Part shown: one piece after another, positions 38,454 through 41,959 of the stretch
How the letters are laid out: every line of letters begins with the position of its first letter
How positions within the stretch are numbered: position 1 is the first letter of the stretch
Source of the DNA: an uncultured Pseudomonadota bacterium
GTDB lineage: Bacteria > Myxococcota_A > UBA796 > SXON01
DNA length: 41,959 nt
Assembly (NCBI GenBank): GCA_903921785.1
Contig: CAIXRH010000247.1
Span: forward strand, 1-41,959
Direction: 5' to 3'
Notes under the pieces: model-generated
The model's input: only the letters and a program-made list of their open reading frames with translations
The model's database searches: none
What the model was told of the DNA's origin: nothing
Translations under genes and position numbers: made by a program

Positions 38454-38545
38454 GTGACGTTCACGTCGGCCTGGGCCACTCCTGCACGACCTCGCACGCC
38501 CCCACGGCGAGGCGGAAAGCACGAGGTGCTGAAGCCGATGCGCGG

Positions 38546-39505
38546 TCAGTACCAGCCTGGGTAGGAGTACGCGGCCCCGGTTCCCCAACAGAACAGCTCT
38601 CCTTCGGAGGTGAGCCCACAGACGCTGTTCCAACCACACGACATGCTCACCAGCGGTAGCGCAGGCGGGTCCACCCAATCTTCGTCACCCGTGGCCTCGC
38701 CATGACACTCCACCTGCCCCAAGGCCGATCGGGCGCACGTCGTCTCGCCCCAATAATCCGTGACACAGACATCCTGCCACTGCTGATCGCTCCAGGGGAG
38801 CTCGAGGGGGTCCAGGTGCGCGTTGTCGAGGCCCATGCTCCAGCACGAGACCCGTCCCTGGACGGTGACGGCACAGAGTTGGTTCTCGCTCATCGCCACG
38901 TTCGCGAACGGGCCTTCGGCCGTCTCGTGGGCATCGTAGTCCCCTCCCCACCAGGACTCCAACGACCCATCGGGGTAGATCACGGCCAGGGACGCCAACT
39001 CGTCCCCGTCCATGGCGACGGCGGACACCGCAGGGAGCGGGCGAACCACGTCCCCGTAGAAGTCCCACCAACAAACGAGCTCCGTCCCGCGTAGCCCGCA
39101 CATGGAGTCCAGGTTGGCAAAGAGTTCGTCGAGACCGATCGGCCCCGCTTCGTAGCCGAAGCTGCCATCCCCATCCACGTCGTAGATGTGGTCGCCCCAA
39201 CACACCGAAGCCTCATCCTGTCGCTCCGCACAGACGACAGGGCAGTCGACGCCGGTGTCCGAGAGCTCACGGCGTCGGCTCACGTCGACGTCGGTGAACG
39301 AACCGTGCGGAGGCGGCAGGCAGCGTTCACCCTGGTTCCAGCACTCCAGGCACCCATCGGCGTGGACTCCACAGATCCCATCACCGCCCACGTCCACGTC
39401 GATGAAGGGGTTGTCCGCGCCGCAGGGGGGCTCGGGCGGGTGTGGATTCCTCCCGGGCTCTGGCGCCGTGTCGCACGCCAGGAGCACGAGGAGCGTCAGG
39501 CCCAC
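38546..39505 (-). CDS. RCC1-like repeat lipoprotein
   Basis: A 319-residue lipoprotein. GTG 39505 is the only start in frame, giving MGLTLLVLLAC (Cys11), and overlaps the stop of the upstream propeller gene by 10 nt. After a Pro-rich spacer there are about six degenerate repeats of an RCC1/regulator-of-chromosome-condensation type: strands followed by C-G-x-x-x-x-G-x-x-x-C-W-G (ICGVHADGCLECWNQG, MCGLRGTELVCWWD, LCAVTVQGRVSCWSMG, VCGLTSEGELFCWGTG). Such repeats form beta-propellers; the paired cysteines probably make disulfides. The domain ends right at YSYPGWY. Its surface role is unknown. Confidence 0.8.
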   Translation of the reverse strand: MGLTLLVLLACDTAPEPGRNPHPPEPPCGADNPFIDVDVGGDGICGVHADGCLECWNQGERCLPPPHGSFTDVDVSRRRELSDTGVDCPVVCAERQDEASVCWGDHIYDVDGDGSFGYEAGPIGLDELFANLDSMCGLRGTELVCWWDFYGDVVRPLPAVSAVAMDGDELASLAVIYPDGSLESWWGGDYDAHETAEGPFANVAMSENQLCAVTVQGRVSCWSMGLDNAHLDPLELPWSDQQWQDVCVTDYWGETTCARSALGQVECHGEATGDEDWVDPPALPLVSMSCGWNSVCGLTSEGELFCWGTGAAYSYPGWY

Positions 39506-41067
39506 GCGAGCACCCGCACCGTGGGGAACTTCGACCGGAGAGAACCCGGTGCCGCCCCGAGCTTCTCCTCCACCGCGGCGGTGACGTCGTAGTAGCGCGT
39601 CTGCCCCCCGGAAAGGTCGATCAGGAAGGTTCGTGACGCCGTGACCGGCCAGTCGTTCGGATCTACGGAGGCGTCCTCCCCGGGATTCTCCGTACAGAAC
39701 ACGTCGGCGATCAGCAGGTCGTCACTGCCGCACCAATGGGCGTGCTTGTAGGTGAGCTTGCTGCAGTCACCCGAGGGCTGGAACGTCGACGGGAAGTCTG
39801 CGCCGTTCAGCGGGATGCGGGTGAACAGCTCTCGCTGATTCGACCAATGAGGGTCGTTTCGATCATACACGAAGAGCGCGCGTATCGAATGCACTCCCTC
39901 GCGGGCTCCCCCCTGTTCCTCCTTCTGACGCGTACAGAGCACCCGCTCGCCATCCGGGGAAAAGTCAGGGTGCTGGCACGACTTCATGCCATCCCCAAGG
40001 TCGAATTGGTCCGTCGCGAGCCCGCTCCCGGTCACCGAGTGCACGTGGGGCACGGGCTGTCCGTCCTGATGGGCGGAATCGCCGCCGAAGGTCACAAACT
40101 CGTTTGGATTGACGGGATTCACCCGTGGATTTCCAAAAGAGTACCCCGCGCCGTCGAAAAGAGCATCAGACTCGGCCGGACCCAGCAGCTTGATCGGTGA
40201 ACTGGAGGGCTTGTCCAGATACCACAAGGTGCGGTAGTCGTCGACCTTGTCCATCCCATTTGGGTCGAGGTCGCGAGAGGTCTCGAATAACACCAGGTCG
40301 TCGAACCACCACTCCGGCCACTGGGGCCGGTCCGAAGCCGCCTTGGCCTGGAAGGACGAGGTCTTCGTGGTGCCGTCGGCGGCCAGCAACATGATCTGGC
40401 TTGAATAGTCGGCGAGGGTGAGCGGGAATCGCCACTGGTAGGTACGCCGGAGATACACGAGGTCTCCCACGCTGTTCACGTCCGCCTCGACCGCGCCGTG
40501 ATAGTAGGCCTTGGCCCGCGATCCCGAGCCGGTCTGCGTGTACTCGCTGGGAACCCAGAGCTCCACGCTCCGTGCCCTTTGCGTGCCGACGTGCCACACC
40601 ACGCGGTAGATGGAGCAGGACCCCTCACTGTGGTGGTCGCACGAGTATTCTCCCCCCCACGCCACCACCCCTGCGGAGAGGAAGATCTCAAGCAGCCTCG
40701 GTTCGGGGTCTCGCGCGCCCGCGAGGATGCTGCCCGTCGTCATGGAGACGCCGCCCCAATCCGGACCGAACGCACCCGCAATCGGCCCACCGGTACTCCC
40801 GGCTGGCGGACCCACACCGGCCGCGACGAGTCGGTTCGCCGCCGCGAGCAGCTCGGCGTCGGGTGGCGGCGCCATCAACTGCGTCGCCACACCGAGCGCA
40901 TCCATCCCTGCTGGAACGATCGGCGCCGAGACCCCACCCCGGCCCACCATCCACACGTGCTCCGCTTCACCCCGAGAGATTCCACCCAGGGTGTCCGCGG
41001 CCGAGGCCGAACGCACCGCGTTGGCGAAGGACCGGCGCGCAGAGGCATGCACCGGATCGAGCCCCAC
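39496..41067 (-). CDS. TolB/PD40-like beta-propeller protein
   Basis: A 523-residue protein, start GTG 41067 two nt after the stop of the upstream gene; the frame is open further left but overlaps that gene. No clear signal peptide is visible; the N-terminus is Ala/Gly/Pro-rich (to about 115). From about 130 on there are repeated beta units with HPDFSPDGERVLCTRQKEEQ, a PD40-type blade, YRTLWYLDKPSSSPIKLLGP, FGNPRVNPVNPNEFVTFGGD and QPSGDCSKLTYKHAHWCGSD. It is probably a seven- or eight-bladed propeller used for binding. It sits between the duplicated-domain protein and the RCC1-like lipoprotein. Confidence 0.65.
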   Translation of the reverse strand: MGLDPVHASARRSFANAVRSASAADTLGGISRGEAEHVWMVGRGGVSAPIVPAGMDALGVATQLMAPPPDAELLAAANRLVAAGVGPPAGSTGGPIAGAFGPDWGGVSMTTGSILAGARDPEPRLLEIFLSAGVVAWGGEYSCDHHSEGSCSIYRVVWHVGTQRARSVELWVPSEYTQTGSGSRAKAYYHGAVEADVNSVGDLVYLRRTYQWRFPLTLADYSSQIMLLAADGTTKTSSFQAKAASDRPQWPEWWFDDLVLFETSRDLDPNGMDKVDDYRTLWYLDKPSSSPIKLLGPAESDALFDGAGYSFGNPRVNPVNPNEFVTFGGDSAHQDGQPVPHVHSVTGSGLATDQFDLGDGMKSCQHPDFSPDGERVLCTRQKEEQGGAREGVHSIRALFVYDRNDPHWSNQRELFTRIPLNGADFPSTFQPSGDCSKLTYKHAHWCGSDDLLIADVFCTENPGEDASVDPNDWPVTASRTFLIDLSGGQTRYYDVTAAVEEKLGAAPGSLRSKFPTVRVLAWA

Positions 41068-41068
41068 G

Positions 41069-41872
41069 TCAGCTCCGCCGCACGGCGATGATCGTGGTGA
41101 GGGTGGCTCGCCCGGGGGCGCTCCCCGCCGAAGACTGGCGATACGCCAGCCCCACCTGCACGAACATCTTGCTCCCGGCGGAGAGGGCAAGCTCACCGGT
41201 GCCGGTCTCCCCCACCGATGAGACCGGGTTGAGCCCCGCGAAGGCCTGCCAGCTCCCCGGGTTGTGGATGTTCGTCTCCGCCGTGCGGTACACCAGCGTA
41301 CACTCGAAGGCGTTGGCGATGTCGCTCACGATGAACACCGCGGCCACCTTCTCCACGTCTACCGCAGGGATCCACTCGGTCAGGCTCACGATGGAGTCGC
41401 TGGTGGTGTTGTAGACCAGGTACTCCCCCGTGACCGATGCGATCGCTCGGCCGCAGGACACCGGGGCGACCTGGACCTCGACGTCCGCCTGCCCGCTCAC
41501 CGGGTTGGAGCCGGACAGGTACGCCGCCACCCCGAACCGAACGAACATCTGACCCGCCGTGGCCGCGGAGATGTCCTGCTCGGCGGTGTTGGACTCGCCG
41601 GCTCCCACGTAGGGTCCGAGCCCGGAGATGAGCGAGTAGTTGCCGGCGTTGTCCGGTCGCGCCAGGGCGACCTGCATCGCAGGCTTCAGGTTGAGCGCGA
41701 CGGGGGTGGGACTCCCTCCGCCGGCCGTCTGCACGTTCTTCCGCTTGATGGTCAGGCGGACCTTGTCCATCCCGACCGCCGGGAGCCAATCGGTGAACGG
41801 TTCGAACTGCTCGGCGGTGGCGAACACGACCAGGCGGCGGGTGACGGGGCGCAACATGGAACCACAAGGCAT
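41069..41872 (-). CDS. Protein with two duplicated beta-rich domains
   Basis: A 267-residue protein of unknown function. ATG 41872 has GAAGAGG just upstream, a better site than the in-frame ATG at 41920. The protein is a tandem duplication: FTDWLPAVGMDKVRLTI...YSLISGLGPYVGAGES...AGQMFVRFGVAAYLSGS and, ~115 residues later, LTEWIPAVDVEKVAAVF...WQAFAGLNPVSSVGET...AGSKMFVQVGLAYRQSS. Both copies end in a strand running into V-R-R or C-G-R. There is no signal peptide and no membrane segment. It is the first gene of the three-gene operon with the two propeller proteins, which suggests a shared surface or assembly task. Confidence 0.6.
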   Translation of the reverse strand: MPCGSMLRPVTRRLVVFATAEQFEPFTDWLPAVGMDKVRLTIKRKNVQTAGGGSPTPVALNLKPAMQVALARPDNAGNYSLISGLGPYVGAGESNTAEQDISAATAGQMFVRFGVAAYLSGSNPVSGQADVEVQVAPVSCGRAIASVTGEYLVYNTTSDSIVSLTEWIPAVDVEKVAAVFIVSDIANAFECTLVYRTAETNIHNPGSWQAFAGLNPVSSVGETGTGELALSAGSKMFVQVGLAYRQSSAGSAPGRATLTTIIAVRRS

Positions 41873-41892
41873 CGGAACCTCTTCGTGTCGCG

Positions 41893-41920
41893 ACCCTACA
41901 CCGATTCCCGTCGAAATCAA
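41893..41920 (-). promoter_or_regulatory. Putative sigma-70-like promoter
   Basis: On the minus strand TTGATT (plus 41915-41920), a 16-bp spacer and TAGGGT (plus 41893-41898) stand 20 nt before the ATG at 41872, which itself has a ribosome-binding site. Matches to consensus are partial. Confidence 0.3.
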
Positions 41921-41959
41921 GGCGACCTCCCCAGCCCCCGCCCCCCCCCCCGCCCCCCG

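Noticed and set aside
38450-38659. 69-codon plus-strand frame after the Fic remnant
   Set aside because: No similarity to Fic or other families and mostly antisense to the RCC1-like gene.
41934-41959. C-rich end of the window
   Set aside because: Simple poly-C sequence; no feature can be supported and base calls in such runs are unreliable.

Overview
The window is very GC-rich bacterial chromosome, densely packed on both strands. It most resembles a Myxococcota-type ('deltaproteobacterial') genome. The support is circumstantial: a MopE-like Cys/Asp-rich surface lipoprotein, several Asp-Thr-Ala-Asp lipoproteins, an F1Fo operon with paired b' and b subunits but no a or c genes, multihaem cytochromes, and a PAS-GGDEF-EAL protein alongside a PilZ-like protein. 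There is no rRNA or phylogenetic marker search behind this, and the placement is an inference.

Layout. 1-1736 (+): overlapping tail-anchored protein, TPR protein (apparently frameshifted) and RNase Z-like hydrolase. 1737-2116: non-coding, with a REP-like double hairpin. 2117-5810 (-): mutS, a DUF4920 lipoprotein and a PepSY-TM protein. 5950-8907 (+): a hybrid histidine kinase with a full His-Asp-His relay. 9055-10463 (+): a small exported protein and a pentahaem cytochrome c. 10492-11730 (-): an exported discoidin-like protein. 12016-16125 (+): the MopE-like/beta-helix lipoprotein and a Cys-rich lipoprotein. 16180-19258 (-): TPR protein, B3/B4-domain protein and mono-haem lipoprotein. 19385-23007 (+): an exported transglutaminase-like protein and a c-di-GMP enzyme. 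23350-29131 (-): the atp operon b'-b-delta-alpha-gamma-beta-epsilon, ended by a tandem terminator array. 29261-34316: methyltransferase, OmpA-like protein, PilZ-like protein, FMN-flavoprotein and two lipoproteins. 34364-38081 (+): DUF1003 protein, Ski2-like helicase and two membrane proteins. 38082-38545: repeats and a decayed Fic gene. 38546-41872 (-): a three-gene operon of repeat/beta-propeller proteins, by eye less GC-extreme than the rest.

How it fits together. Core functions (ATP synthesis, mismatch repair) are interleaved with signalling (phosphorelay kinase, c-di-GMP turnover and a probable c-di-GMP receptor) and with an exported and lipoprotein repertoire of mostly unknown role.

The strongest unexplained signals are genome-style ones. 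First, many exported proteins have extremely short signal peptides without basic residues, several with forced starts. Second, many first-in-operon genes carry a TA-centred hexamer 6-8 nt before ATG and no ribosome-binding site, suggesting leaderless transcription, while operon-internal genes have clear ribosome-binding sites. Third, a dispersed, structured ~46-bp intergenic repeat family occurs on both strands. Fourth, a four-fold terminator array lies behind the atp operon. I did not find a defence system, prophage, CRISPR array, rRNA or tRNA.
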